From Bacteroidota bacterium (lineage in GTDB: Bacteria > Bacteroidota > Bacteroidia > Chitinophagales > Chitinophagaceae): a DNA stretch of 64,000 nt. Numbering within the stretch: position 1 is the stretch's first letter; every line of letters begins with the position of its first letter. Shown here one piece after another: positions 26,638 through 35,784 of the stretch. A program made the translations under genes and the position numbers. Location: NCBI GenBank assembly GCA_023437225.1, contig JAEZGS010000020.1, positions 124,001 to 188,000 of the forward strand, given 5' to 3'. The notes beneath the pieces are model-generated. The model was not told the origin of the DNA, made no database searches, and saw nothing but the letters and a program-made list of their open reading frames with translations.

Positions 26638-27059
26638 AATATGTTGGGGTGCTTGCAGGAAGCCCAATATTCAATGATCACCCGCAGTAAATCTTTGATC
26701 TCATTGTATTTGCTGGGCTTTTGAAAAAATCCCTGGACTGTCATCTTCGTGTATGCTTCATTAACATACACCTGGTCAGCAGAAGTTGAATAAAACACAA
26801 ACGGTATGCTTCTTCTGCGAAGATCGGGATCGCTATCAATATTTCTTTTAAACTCAATGCCGCTTAGTCTGGGTAGATTGACATCGCTAAAAATAATAAA
26901 AGGCTGAACTTTTGAGGTAGTAAGATATTTCATTGCTTCCTGGCAATCCGCGAACCATACCAGTTCTTTATTTACGCCAAGTTCATGTATTACATCACGA
27001 AATACAATCATATCATCTTCGTCATCTTCAACCAATACTATGGGTCCTGTTTTTGACAT
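26634..27059 (-). CDS. Single-domain response regulator
   Basis: A 141-residue stand-alone receiver domain (CheY-like). The acidic pocket EDDEDD (residues 11-16), phospho-acceptor Asp59 in FSDVNLPRLSG, the switch FYSTSA and the lysine in FFQKPS are all present. There is no output domain and no kinase gene next to it. The variant acidic pocket with three or more acidic residues is common in the Rcp1-like subfamily of short Bacteroidota receivers that pair with light or redox-type kinases. The partner and process are unknown. Confidence 0.93.
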   Translation of the reverse strand: MSKTGPIVLVEDDEDDMIVFRDVIHELGVNKELVWFADCQEAMKYLTTSKVQPFIIFSDVNLPRLSGIEFKRNIDSDPDLRRRSIPFVFYSTSADQVYVNEAYTKMTVQGFFQKPSKYNEIKDLLRVIIEYWASCKHPNIF

Positions 27060-27115
27060 ATGAATTTCACACCAATTGCCTGAGAAGTTGTAAACTTCGT
27101 GCCAGCTTTCTTCAA

Positions 27116-28861
27116 TTAGAAAACCGAGCCTTCCAGATTAACATCGGACCGCTCGAGTGCCGTTTGTGCCTTTCGGGCAAAATCAGCTTCCAGACGTTTA
27201 TTTTTTAGGGCTTTATATACAGCATGTAGGCCGGTGAGCGCCCATGGGTTGTTTGGATTTTGCTGCAGATCCTTCTTGTAAACTCTTTCCGCTTCCATCA
27301 GCCTGTTGTTTTTCAACAAGGCGTTTCCAAGGTAGTGACGTGCCGGATGTGGCCAGTCTTTGGGTTCATTATAAAACATCCCATCCTCGATATCAACTGC
27401 TTTCTGAAATGAGTTTATTGCTTCTTCGATCCGCCCTTCTTCTTCAGCAATGACCCCATTGAGCAATTCAGATGCTACAAGTATTGCCATCATGCCCTCA
27501 TTAAACGTCGGAGGATGTTCACTCAGTTGATCACTTGCGGATGGAGCAGTGAGGTTTTTAAGCGCTGCCTTTGCCGCATTTATATTGCCTTTCCTTGCAT
27601 GAGCTAAGCCCTGTCCGTATTGCCAGATCTTATAAGCATATACAAGCGAATCAGCGACGTTGTCAGACCTGAGCAGTTCGTCCCAACGGCCAAAGCGAAT
27701 CAGTGTAAAATAAGGTGTCATATAAAGGAACTGACCATACATACTGAAATAGCCACCCGCGCCAAACCATGAGGCATCAACGGAAGCTTGTGTAAGATTT
27801 GACAAACGCATGGCTTCTTCAAATCGGGCATCCATGTTTGCACACGTTGCCTGCATATGCAGATTGTGGGTCTCATACAAAAACGCGCCATTGGCAACGA
27901 CAGGATATTTTTCTTTTTGCACACGAAAAGCGCGCACCGCTCTCTCGTTCGATTGCACACCTTTATCATAATATCCCGACCGGATGTAAATGTGTGATGG
28001 CATATGAACGAGGTGAGAGAGACCAGGCATCATCGTTCCAAGCTTATCTGCAACCTTAAGTGCCTTGTGAGGATTTGTGGACCCTTCTACCGCATGAATA
28101 TAATAATGCATTGCACCGGGATGCTCGGGGAACTGCTTCACAAGCTTTTCAAGTACAGCAACTATAGGCGGAGTCCATGTTTTGGGTTCGTATTCTTTAT
28201 CATACAAGTCCCAGGGATGTTCAATCATCAAAGCATCCGCATACAATGCAGCAATGTCTGAGTTGTCAGGAAACTTTTCCCATGCACGCTTCATAGCTTC
28301 GGCATAGTCCCGGTTAAGTTTCTCGCGACTTTTAGACGCGTCTGGGGAATATCTTACCGTAATCGCATCGATCAATGCTTTTTCTTCTTGAGAGATTTTT
28401 TCAGACAAATGTTTTGCCTGGCGAACTGCCTCCAATGCTTCCGGCGATGCCGCATACCCGATATCATTTATGTTCGGACCATATGCAAGCGCTTTGCCCC
28501 AATGTGCCATTGCAAAGTCGGGCTCAAGCCGCAACGCTTTTTCAAAGGACGCGAGTGCTTCGATAATATGAAAGCCATAATACATGTTGATGCCCTGCTG
28601 AAAGAAGAGTTCGGCACTATCGCTGGCGGAAGTTATACGCATACGGTGCGAACCCCAGCCATCAAGAATGGGTATGGTATTCAGACTGTCTTGGAAATTA
28701 ATGAATCGTAGGTTCGGACTACACCCATTGAATGAAAGCTTGCGTTCATTTATTGTTTCTTTGATACTGAGATTTTCATCGGCCTGTAAGGGATTCCTGA
28801 TACTGTACAGTGCCGCTGCATAAACTGCAGCAGCTGAAAAGACCAGAAAGAACATTTTCAT
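27116..28861 (-). CDS. Tetratricopeptide-repeat protein, exported or membrane-anchored
   Basis: A 581-residue protein with an N-terminal hydrophobic segment (MKMFFLVFSAAAVYAAALYS). Helical repeats are evident, for example AELFFQQGINMYYGFHIIEALASFEKALRLEPDFAMAHWGKALA and, near the end, HPARHYLGNALLKNNRLMEAERVYKKDLQQNPNNPWALTGL. A middle region reads HPGAMHYYIHAVEGSTNPHKAL and GLSHLVHMPSHIYIRSGYYDKG, seen in TPR proteins of environmental Bacteroidota with His-rich loops. The function is unknown. Its start abuts the stop of the PepSY gene (1-bp overlap), so it belongs to the same transcript as the iron-uptake genes upstream. Confidence 0.85.
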   Translation of the reverse strand: MKMFFLVFSAAAVYAAALYSIRNPLQADENLSIKETINERKLSFNGCSPNLRFINFQDSLNTIPILDGWGSHRMRITSASDSAELFFQQGINMYYGFHIIEALASFEKALRLEPDFAMAHWGKALAYGPNINDIGYAASPEALEAVRQAKHLSEKISQEEKALIDAITVRYSPDASKSREKLNRDYAEAMKRAWEKFPDNSDIAALYADALMIEHPWDLYDKEYEPKTWTPPIVAVLEKLVKQFPEHPGAMHYYIHAVEGSTNPHKALKVADKLGTMMPGLSHLVHMPSHIYIRSGYYDKGVQSNERAVRAFRVQKEKYPVVANGAFLYETHNLHMQATCANMDARFEEAMRLSNLTQASVDASWFGAGGYFSMYGQFLYMTPYFTLIRFGRWDELLRSDNVADSLVYAYKIWQYGQGLAHARKGNINAAKAALKNLTAPSASDQLSEHPPTFNEGMMAILVASELLNGVIAEEEGRIEEAINSFQKAVDIEDGMFYNEPKDWPHPARHYLGNALLKNNRLMEAERVYKKDLQQNPNNPWALTGLHAVYKALKNKRLEADFARKAQTALERSDVNLEGSVF

Positions 28862-30036
28862 TACAGCAGTTGTTGGTTGCTATAATATACAACATTCGCT
28901 TGTGAAATCCTACGCGCCTTCTTTTTTCGTCCCCACCATATCAAAAATCCAGTGATGGGGAGACTTGCGGCAATAAGGCTTGCAAAGAAAGCAAGAAGTT
29001 TGCCTGGTAATCCAAGGATGGCGCCCACGTGCATATCGTAATTCATTCGTACAATCTTGTCGGCCAATGAAGCATCTGCAAATCTCCCATTGTAGCTGCC
29101 GGGTGCTTCCAGTAAATTTCCGGTGTATTGATCGAAATGAAAGAAATCAGAATTGTAGTAGGTCCCTGGTCGGTGATTGATCACTACTTCCAGGGGATCG
29201 GTTGGTAAATGCGCAAAGTAAACACCCATTGATTCATTCGATTTCACTTGTGTCCGGTAGTCATTCCACAAGTGATCCGCCATGTTGGCAATCATAACAG
29301 GTTTTGTTGTGTCCGATAAAGGATGTGCATGCTCCACCATTGGTTCTCCGCCGCTGGTAACGAAATATACAGATCGTGCAAACCATTGAAAACCGAAAAC
29401 AAGTCCTGTCAATGCAAGAAATATCGCGATCCACGACATATAAAAGCCAAGCACATTATGGAGGTCATAGTTTTTTCTTCGCCACCTTGCATTCCATTTA
29501 ATAGTGAATCGTTGTTTTACCACACCCTTTTTTCGAGGCCACCACAAAATAAGACCAGTGATCATCAAGATAACGAATATCAATGTTGCAGATGCAACGA
29601 TCGGTTGTCCGATGTGATGAGGCAACCACAAATAAAAATGTCCATCAAGGATTATCCGAAAAAAATCTTTTGTCATATCCTTATGCTTCAGCACTTCGCC
29701 CGTATACGGATTCAGAAATACCAATTCATAATTTTCCTGTAGATCATAATAAGCGGCTACTGCGGCTTTGCCAGCCCCCGGGTATTCAATGCCGAGAACC
29801 GACTGTGATAACATATGCGGCCTTGCTTTCTCACTAAGCACCGAAGGGGGCAGGTATGACTTTTTTTCAATCGATACATTCCTGTATTGCTCTGTCATCG
29901 ATCGAATCTCCAATTCAAAAGCGAGTATGCAACCCGTGATTCCCAGGAAGCAAACAATGAGTCCGGAAGATAATCCGAGCCAAAGATGAATCTTGCGAAT
30001 AAATTTCTTAAAGCTATTATTTTGCCTGTATGACAT
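28861..30036 (-). CDS. PepSY-associated transmembrane protein (iron-uptake reductase type)
   Basis: A 391-residue inner-membrane protein, started at ATG 30036 (MSYRQNNSFKKFIRKIHLWLG); a TTG nine codons earlier is the alternative. Helix 1 (LWLGLSSGLIVCFLGITGCILAFE) with a nearby His, a periplasmic PepSY region (YTGEVLKHKD), helix pairs around TLIFVILMITGLILWWPRK and DLHNVLGFYMSWIAIFLALTGLVFGF, a second soluble loop and a final helix form the PepSY_TM layout. Conserved His residues suggest heme binding. Relatives reduce ferric siderophores after import; the TonB receptor gene directly upstream supports that role. Confidence 0.92.
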   Translation of the reverse strand: MSYRQNNSFKKFIRKIHLWLGLSSGLIVCFLGITGCILAFELEIRSMTEQYRNVSIEKKSYLPPSVLSEKARPHMLSQSVLGIEYPGAGKAAVAAYYDLQENYELVFLNPYTGEVLKHKDMTKDFFRIILDGHFYLWLPHHIGQPIVASATLIFVILMITGLILWWPRKKGVVKQRFTIKWNARWRRKNYDLHNVLGFYMSWIAIFLALTGLVFGFQWFARSVYFVTSGGEPMVEHAHPLSDTTKPVMIANMADHLWNDYRTQVKSNESMGVYFAHLPTDPLEVVINHRPGTYYNSDFFHFDQYTGNLLEAPGSYNGRFADASLADKIVRMNYDMHVGAILGLPGKLLAFFASLIAASLPITGFLIWWGRKKKARRISQANVVYYSNQQLL

Positions 30037-30059
30037 TTGTAGATATTGCGATATCAAAA

Positions 30060-32420
30060 TCAAAATCTGTAACTAACACTAAAGCGAACATTTGTTCCAG
30101 GTTCAGCCTGCCAGTAATAAAAGTTGTCGTATGGTGCTCCTGAATACAAATATTCATTCAGTATGTTATTGACAACAAGATTGAATCCAATTCTTTCGCG
30201 TTGATAACTCAAACTTCCATCGAGCCGAAAATAATCAGGCAAACTGTTTGATGATCCATCAAACACAAACCATGGCGAGCGCTTTACCTGGTACTGATAG
30301 CCTACTGAAACTCCAAATCCGGAAATTGCACCTTTATCAACACGGTAGTTTAACCATGCATTCTGTATGTGTTTGCTTGATCCGGGCACCTGAACTCCGA
30401 TGTTTTCTGCCTTTGCATCTTTTGTGACCGTTGCATCTGTAAATGCATAATTGAGGATGATGTCAAGGTTTTTGACGAGTTGTCCTTTTATGTCTACTTC
30501 AATACCCTGTGTGCGCTGCTGACCCGACTGCTTATTGAAAAAGCCGCCTGCCGGATTTGGGTGATCGAGGTCGGCTGTAAGCACATTGTTCCGGACAATT
30601 CTGTATGCGCTTATTGCAGAATTCCACTTGCCATTGAACCAGTCTTTCTTTATTCCAATCTCAAGGTTCTCTCCTGTCAGCGGATCAAACGCTTTCCCCT
30701 GCCAGTCGGCGCCAAAATTTTCGAGGAACGACTGATCGTGCAATGCATAGATTGCAGTGTTCTTATCAATGCTGAAACTTAATCCAATGCGGGGAGTGAA
30801 CTTGCTGCTCTTGAAATCACCGCTGTAAACGTTACCAGTGTTCAGTGTTGTGTACCTGCCCGCAAGTGTGATGCGTAAGCGGTTATCCAATAAGCCGATC
30901 TCATCCTGCACATAAAAAGCTGAGTAGCCATTATAGTAACGCACACCGCGCTCACGTATATTTTTCGTGCGATCAAATACAGGTGCTACCGCACTGCCAT
31001 ATGCCGGATTGTAAATGTTGAAGTTTGCCTCGCCCAATGCTGCTCCCTGGTTCCAGTCGTGGTAATAGTCTTTGTTACTCAGATCAATACCTGCAAGTAT
31101 TTTATGGGATATAGACCCGGTTTGTTCTTCACCTGTAATGTAAGCCTGTCCGATCTTGGTTTGTCCAAGTATGTCCCAGATCGAAATTCCTCGCTGAACA
31201 AGTGAATCATTATTTACATCAAAGCCCCATGGCCAGAGTGATGCACCTTCCTGTCGATAGTTGAGATAGGATAGTTGTGTGGTAAATTTCCAATCGGCAT
31301 CTATTTTATGATCAAAAATTGCAAGTATGGATCGATCCAACATTTTTGTAGGTGCGAGGTTAGCTTCCGCGAACGTGAAATCCCGCGGAAGATCCGCATA
31401 TCCCTTCTTTGAGAACAGGTAGTTTGAGCCTATTACATTTACTTCTGAATATTGATGTGTGTATTCAAGTGCCACAGCTGTCTTATCATCGATAAGATAT
31501 TTCAGAACTGGCACAATCGAATAACGATTGTTGAAATCGAAAGAACGATGTGCGCCTTTCACCTGACCCATCACATTGAGTCTGTACAATAATTTGCCAT
31601 CTTCATTAAACCTTCCATCGAGATCTGCGGTTGCCCTGAAAAGGTCAAAGCTGCCAATTGAAAGTCCAACTTCACCTTTATTGCGGCCGCTTGGTTTCTT
31701 TGTGACAACGTTGTAAAATCCACTGGGATCACCGTTTGCAAGCATAAATCCTGCAGGTCCTTTTACAAATTCAATCCGCTCAACCATGCTCATATCTTCT
31801 GTTAACGGACCCCATGAAGTGGACACGTTCATGCCATTCCGAAAAGCAGCAACATTGCTTCCACGCATCGTAATGCGTGCATAATTATCCCAGTGTTCAA
31901 TTTTTGTAGCACCACTGACATTTCTTGTAACGCCTTCAAGCATGTCGAAGATCTGTTGGTTGTTGATCAGTTTCGCTGTAACAACCTGAACATTCTGCGG
32001 GATTTCAAGAATGGGACTTTGAAGCCGCAGTGAACCCGAAAGCCGGTTGGTTTTGAAACTGTTTTTGTTTGCGGTAACAACAACTTCATTCAGTTCTTTG
32101 TTTGAAAGAACCAGTTGGATATCCACGCGACTCGTTTCTCCCTGGCGGACTTCAATTTGCTTCTCGACATCTTCATGGCCGATAAGACTTAGTTGAAGTG
32201 TATGCGTGCCGGCTTCGACATGATCGATGAGGAATTTGCCGTCATTGTCTGCAACAGCAATGCGTACCGTGCCCTTGATCATTACGGAAACGCCTTCTGC
32301 AGGTTTGTTATCAGCAGTTGTGATGCCTCCAGATATGCGACCCGACGCTTGTTGGGCGAAAGTATTGTTGACAAAAGTGAATGCGAATAGTAATATGCAG
32401 GTTAATGCAGGTGCTTTCAT
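30060..32420 (-). CDS. TonB-dependent siderophore-type receptor
   Basis: A 786-residue outer-membrane receptor starting at ATG 32420 (MKAPALTCILLFAFTFVNNTFAQQ, a clear signal peptide). A carboxypeptidase-regulatory-like domain follows (RISGGITTADNKPAEGVSV... VRQGETSRVDIQLVL), then a TonB-box region NEVVVTANKNS, a plug with IPQNVQVVTAKLINNQQ and RITMRGSNVAAFRNGMNV, VERIEFVKGPAGFMLANGDPSGFYNVVTKKPSG, and a barrel ending FSVSYRF. The GxxGDPSG..N..TKKP pattern is typical of ferrichrome/ferric-siderophore receptors (FhuA/FoxA group). It is first in an operon with PepSY and TPR genes. Confidence 0.94.
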   Translation of the reverse strand: MKAPALTCILLFAFTFVNNTFAQQASGRISGGITTADNKPAEGVSVMIKGTVRIAVADNDGKFLIDHVEAGTHTLQLSLIGHEDVEKQIEVRQGETSRVDIQLVLSNKELNEVVVTANKNSFKTNRLSGSLRLQSPILEIPQNVQVVTAKLINNQQIFDMLEGVTRNVSGATKIEHWDNYARITMRGSNVAAFRNGMNVSTSWGPLTEDMSMVERIEFVKGPAGFMLANGDPSGFYNVVTKKPSGRNKGEVGLSIGSFDLFRATADLDGRFNEDGKLLYRLNVMGQVKGAHRSFDFNNRYSIVPVLKYLIDDKTAVALEYTHQYSEVNVIGSNYLFSKKGYADLPRDFTFAEANLAPTKMLDRSILAIFDHKIDADWKFTTQLSYLNYRQEGASLWPWGFDVNNDSLVQRGISIWDILGQTKIGQAYITGEEQTGSISHKILAGIDLSNKDYYHDWNQGAALGEANFNIYNPAYGSAVAPVFDRTKNIRERGVRYYNGYSAFYVQDEIGLLDNRLRITLAGRYTTLNTGNVYSGDFKSSKFTPRIGLSFSIDKNTAIYALHDQSFLENFGADWQGKAFDPLTGENLEIGIKKDWFNGKWNSAISAYRIVRNNVLTADLDHPNPAGGFFNKQSGQQRTQGIEVDIKGQLVKNLDIILNYAFTDATVTKDAKAENIGVQVPGSSKHIQNAWLNYRVDKGAISGFGVSVGYQYQVKRSPWFVFDGSSNSLPDYFRLDGSLSYQRERIGFNLVVNNILNEYLYSGAPYDNFYYWQAEPGTNVRFSVSYRF

Positions 32421-32453
32421 GCAGTTAAACATTTGGATTATCATGTGTAACTG

Positions 32454-32461
32454 CAAAACTA
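32454..32461 (-). promoter_or_regulatory. TAnnTTTG -7 element for the siderophore-receptor operon
   Basis: On the minus strand TAGTTTTG lies 33 bp before the ATG at 32420, a plausible -7 hexamer with a leader of roughly 25-30 bases. No clear -33 TTTG at the 19-bp spacing, and no Fur-type palindrome that I could recognise. Confidence 0.5.
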
Positions 32462-32582
32462 TTCAGCCGCAAACACTTATATCATTGAGATGCGGAACAA
32501 TGGTTGCGGGATAAGGAAAAATCAGATCAAGCTTTCTTTTTCAGTTTGGTACGAAACATGCCGTTTGTGCGGACAGTCATCG

Positions 32583-32624
32583 CATTAAAAAAGCTGACTC
32601 CGTGTAGAGTCAGCTTTTTTAATG
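32583..32624. terminator. Perfect bidirectional intrinsic terminator after the M1 peptidase gene
   Basis: An 18-bp perfect inverted repeat with the core AAGCTGACTC / GAGTCAGCTT and a 6-base CGTGTA loop is flanked by A6 and T6, so it reads as a terminator in both directions. It would end minus-strand transcripts of the upstream M1 peptidase operon before the receptor promoter. Confidence 0.9.
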
Positions 32625-32629
32625 TGAAA

Positions 32630-32695
32630 CCGAAAACCGAAAACCGAAAAACGAAAACAGAAAACCGCTTTCCGCTTCCCGCTTTCCGCTTTCCG
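32630..32695. repeat. Opposed heptamer arrays (CCGAAAA)n / (CTTTCCG)n
   Basis: About five copies of CCGAAAA (with variants ACGAAAA and CAGAAAA) run directly into four copies of CTTTCCG/CTTCCCG. The arms are partly complementary. The array touches the stop codon of the M1 peptidase gene and precedes the perfect terminator at 32583-32624 in transcription order. It belongs to the same class as the arrays at 14672, 20521, 43744 and 59300. Confidence 0.85.
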
Positions 32696-35074
32696 TTAGA
32701 ACGCTTTTTTCTCCTGCGCCTTCTGCATAGGGTTGATGCCAGTTGACTGACCTCGCACCTGTTGTTTCATTTTGAAGGTGGTGAATTTTGAAGCTTCCGA
32801 AATGGTTCCCCATGTATTGTTGCTTTCGTTGATGTCAGCAATTTCACGCATTGGATCCAGTTTGATCGACTTCACTTCCTTATCCTTCATGAACACTTTA
32901 TTCACTTTGCTTTCATTATATCTCCAGATCTGTGCAGGGATCCTGTCTACTTCTTTACTTCCATCGGTAAATGTCCATTCAATGATGACAGGCATTACTA
33001 ACCCGCCTTTGTTGCTTACAGTAACCTCGTAAAAATGCTTGCCTGCGATCTTTTGTTTGGTAGCATCATCCAGAGGTTCGATGTAAGCCGGAGATGGAAC
33101 CTTGAAACTCGAAGAATCATATGGCTCCAATCCTCTGGCATATCTCCAGTAGAAATCACGCAACGTAGTGTCCACATCAGTTTGAAATTTGATGTCCTTG
33201 TCTTCGCGGTTGCGAATCTTTGAGATATCATCAAACGTTGGAACCTGCGGACGATCCAGCCTTCTTGTTACAACAGTGTCTCTTGTTCCCATCGTCGGTT
33301 GTGCGTTTACATCAGCGCGGAAATATTTCACCGTGTCGATGGCCTGGTCTGCAACATCGATGCTGTAGAACCATCCTCTCCAGAACCAGTCAAGGTCTTC
33401 TCCGCTGGCATCTTCAATCGTTCTGAACAGATCGGCAGGCGTTGGATGTTTGAAAGCCCAACGTCTGGAATATTCTTTAAATGCATAATCAAACAACTCC
33501 CTACCCATAACTGTTTCACGAAGAATGTTCAAACCTGTTGCCGGCTTTGAATACGCATTCGGACCAAAGCCAATTATATTCTCGGAGTTGGTCATGATGG
33601 GCTCCAGTTGGTCCTTCGGCAATTTCATATAGTCAGTAATTGCGAATGCAGGTCCACGACGTGAAGGGAATTTGTTGTCCCATAACTCTTCAGTGAGGTA
33701 TTCAACAAATGTATTAAGGCCTTCATCCATCCATGTCCATTGACGCTCGTCACTGTTAATGATCATCGGGAAGAAGTTATGTCCTACTTCATGAATGATC
33801 ACACCAAGCATACCATATTTTGTCGACTCGTTGTATGAGCCATCTTTTTCTGTACGACCATAGTTGAAACAGATCATGGGGTATTCCATGCCATTTGCAG
33901 CTTCAACGCTTTGTGCTACAGGATAAGGATAAGGGATGGTGAAATCCGAATAGGTCTTGATAGTATGTGCTACCGCCTTTGTAGAGAAGGGACGATATAA
34001 ACCGTAGGCCTCCTTACCATAGAAGCTCATACACATGATCTTCTTTCCTTCAACAGTGATAGGCATCGCATCCCAAACATATTTTCTTGATGATGTCCAT
34101 GCGAAGTCACGAACGTTGTCGGCTTTGAATATCCACGTTTTTTTTGCAGTGCTTTTCTTGCTTTCCGCAGCTTTCGCTTCCGCAAGTGTAACGATCTCAA
34201 CAGGCTCTTTAGAAGTCTGTGCTTTCGTCCAGCGCGCCATTTGTGTTGCACTTAAGTTCTGTGCATAGTTCAGACATTCTCCTGTAGAACCAACGACGTG
34301 ATCAGCAGGGACAGTCATCTGAACTTTGAAATTTCCGAAGGTGAGGGCGAATTCACCGCGACCAGTAAACTGGTGGTTCTGCCATCCCTGGAAATCACTG
34401 TATACACAAAGACGGGGATACCACTGAGCGATGGTGAACAAATGGTTGCCATCCTCTTCAAAGAACTCATATCCACCGCGTCCGCCCAATGACATACGAT
34501 CAGGGATCTTATAGCTCCAATCGATCTTCACAACATACTTCTGACCGGGCTTCAGGGTAGTTGGCATATCAACACGCATCATGGTTTTGTTGATGGTGTA
34601 GGAGAGTGCCTTGCCGGTTGCATCAGTAAGCTTCGCAATCTTAAAGCCGTAGCCATTATCTGTCTTCGCACTTTCAAGGCGATCAACCATGCTTGCATTC
34701 AATTGTTTCGGCATGCTGCTGGCGTTCTGATAATTCGCATTGTTCACCGTGCTGTGTTCGTTCTCATCGAGCTGGAACCAGAGGTACGACAGGACATCCG
34801 GGGAGTTATTGAAATAAGTGATCGTTTCCGATCCTTTCAACATGAGATTTTTTTCGTCAAGCTCACATTTGATATCATAATCTGCGCGTTGTTGCCAGTA
34901 CTTGGGGCCGGGGGCACCACTGGCAGTGCGATACTCGTTTGGCGTTGGCAGGATGGTCCCCAACTGCTCAAACTTGTTTCCATGATTCGAATTTGGGTTA
35001 TTGCGAATATCCTGAGCGTAGGCTACCGCAAATAAACCAGTCGACATCACAAAAAAGGAAAACCATTTTTTCAT
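32696..35074 (-). CDS. M1-family metallopeptidase
   Basis: A 792-residue secreted zinc peptidase (signal MKKWFSFFVMSTGLFAVAYA). The catalytic motif is intact: HEVGH with His428, Glu429, His432, and 18 residues later the third ligand Glu451 in WMDEGLNTFVEYL. The N-terminal part is a beta-sandwich typical of M1 (YDIKCELDEKNLMLKGSETITYFNNSPDVLSYLWFQLD). The usual GAMEN exopeptidase motif is replaced by a weakly related NGMEYPM, as in bacterial M1 relatives of uncertain specificity. The hupE-like gene lies just upstream on the same strand (18-bp gap), with a DUF6702 gene divergent beyond it. Confidence 0.94.
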   Translation of the reverse strand: MKKWFSFFVMSTGLFAVAYAQDIRNNPNSNHGNKFEQLGTILPTPNEYRTASGAPGPKYWQQRADYDIKCELDEKNLMLKGSETITYFNNSPDVLSYLWFQLDENEHSTVNNANYQNASSMPKQLNASMVDRLESAKTDNGYGFKIAKLTDATGKALSYTINKTMMRVDMPTTLKPGQKYVVKIDWSYKIPDRMSLGGRGGYEFFEEDGNHLFTIAQWYPRLCVYSDFQGWQNHQFTGRGEFALTFGNFKVQMTVPADHVVGSTGECLNYAQNLSATQMARWTKAQTSKEPVEIVTLAEAKAAESKKSTAKKTWIFKADNVRDFAWTSSRKYVWDAMPITVEGKKIMCMSFYGKEAYGLYRPFSTKAVAHTIKTYSDFTIPYPYPVAQSVEAANGMEYPMICFNYGRTEKDGSYNESTKYGMLGVIIHEVGHNFFPMIINSDERQWTWMDEGLNTFVEYLTEELWDNKFPSRRGPAFAITDYMKLPKDQLEPIMTNSENIIGFGPNAYSKPATGLNILRETVMGRELFDYAFKEYSRRWAFKHPTPADLFRTIEDASGEDLDWFWRGWFYSIDVADQAIDTVKYFRADVNAQPTMGTRDTVVTRRLDRPQVPTFDDISKIRNREDKDIKFQTDVDTTLRDFYWRYARGLEPYDSSSFKVPSPAYIEPLDDATKQKIAGKHFYEVTVSNKGGLVMPVIIEWTFTDGSKEVDRIPAQIWRYNESKVNKVFMKDKEVKSIKLDPMREIADINESNNTWGTISEASKFTTFKMKQQVRGQSTGINPMQKAQEKKAF

Positions 35075-35092
35075 GTGCTTGTTTATTTTGAA

Positions 35093-35674
35093 TTATAATG
35101 GAAAACGTTCTAATGCCATCAACAATGATATTCCGAAGATGGCTCCCGAGGTAAATATGATAAAATCTCTTCTGTCGATCTTCAATGCCTGTACGCAAAA
35201 TACCGAAACCAATAATATTATCGCTACTATTATTAGCTGACCGGCCTCCAGTCCGAGATTAAAGGCAAGCAACTGGGTAACAATGCTGCTGTCCCTGCCT
35301 AACAAACTCTTGAGGTAATTCGAGAAACCAAGACCGTGAATCAACCCAAAGAAGGTTGCCAGTGCGTACAACGTTCCCATTCTTTTCTGCCTTCCTGCTT
35401 CTGTTTGTCTCGTATTGAGCAGCGCCGTGATCACAATGGTTACCGGTATGAGGAATTCTATCCAGGCCGTCGAAACGGTGACGATGTTCAGAGCACTTAG
35501 TGCCAGTGTTATGGAATGCCCAACAGTAAATGCCGTCACAAGAATCAATATCTTTTTCCAGTCACGTATGAGATAACCAAGGCATAAAGCGGCAACAAAC
35601 AAAATGTGATCATAACCATTAAGGTCAGCAATATGATCTTTTCCTAAACCGAAATACAACCAGAACTCCTGCAT
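35093..35674 (-). CDS. HupE/UreJ-family membrane protein
   Basis: A 193-residue protein with six or so hydrophobic segments. The opening FGLGKDHIADLNGYDHILFVAALCL and the later ILVTAFTVGHSITLALSAL and FGLIHGLGFSNYL give the His-containing motifs of HupE/UreJ-2 proteins, which are implicated in nickel or other metal entry. Neither hydrogenase nor urease genes are nearby; in Bacteroidota this type occurs beside M1 peptidase and DUF6702 genes, as here. The actual substrate is unknown. A hairpin sits in its 5' leader at 35684-35713. Confidence 0.9.
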   Translation of the reverse strand: MQEFWLYFGLGKDHIADLNGYDHILFVAALCLGYLIRDWKKILILVTAFTVGHSITLALSALNIVTVSTAWIEFLIPVTIVITALLNTRQTEAGRQKRMGTLYALATFFGLIHGLGFSNYLKSLLGRDSSIVTQLLAFNLGLEAGQLIIVAIILLVSVFCVQALKIDRRDFIIFTSGAIFGISLLMALERFPL

Positions 35675-35683
35675 AATAGTCTT

Positions 35684-35713
35684 AACTGCCGGTAAATTTG
35701 ATGAGCGGCAGTT
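35684..35713. promoter_or_regulatory. Inverted repeat in the hupE / DUF6702 divergent region
   Basis: AACTGCCG (35684-35691) pairs with CGGCAGTT (35706-35713) around a 14-base loop, with six T after the stem on the plus strand. It lies 10 bp upstream of the hupE-like start. As there is no plus-strand gene to terminate, it is more likely an operator or a leader structure. Confidence 0.45.
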
Positions 35714-35784
35714 TTTTAACTGATTTGGTTAGATAAGAGTGAAAAATATGCAAGAGATTTGTAACGGAAAAATTTAACTGTTCA

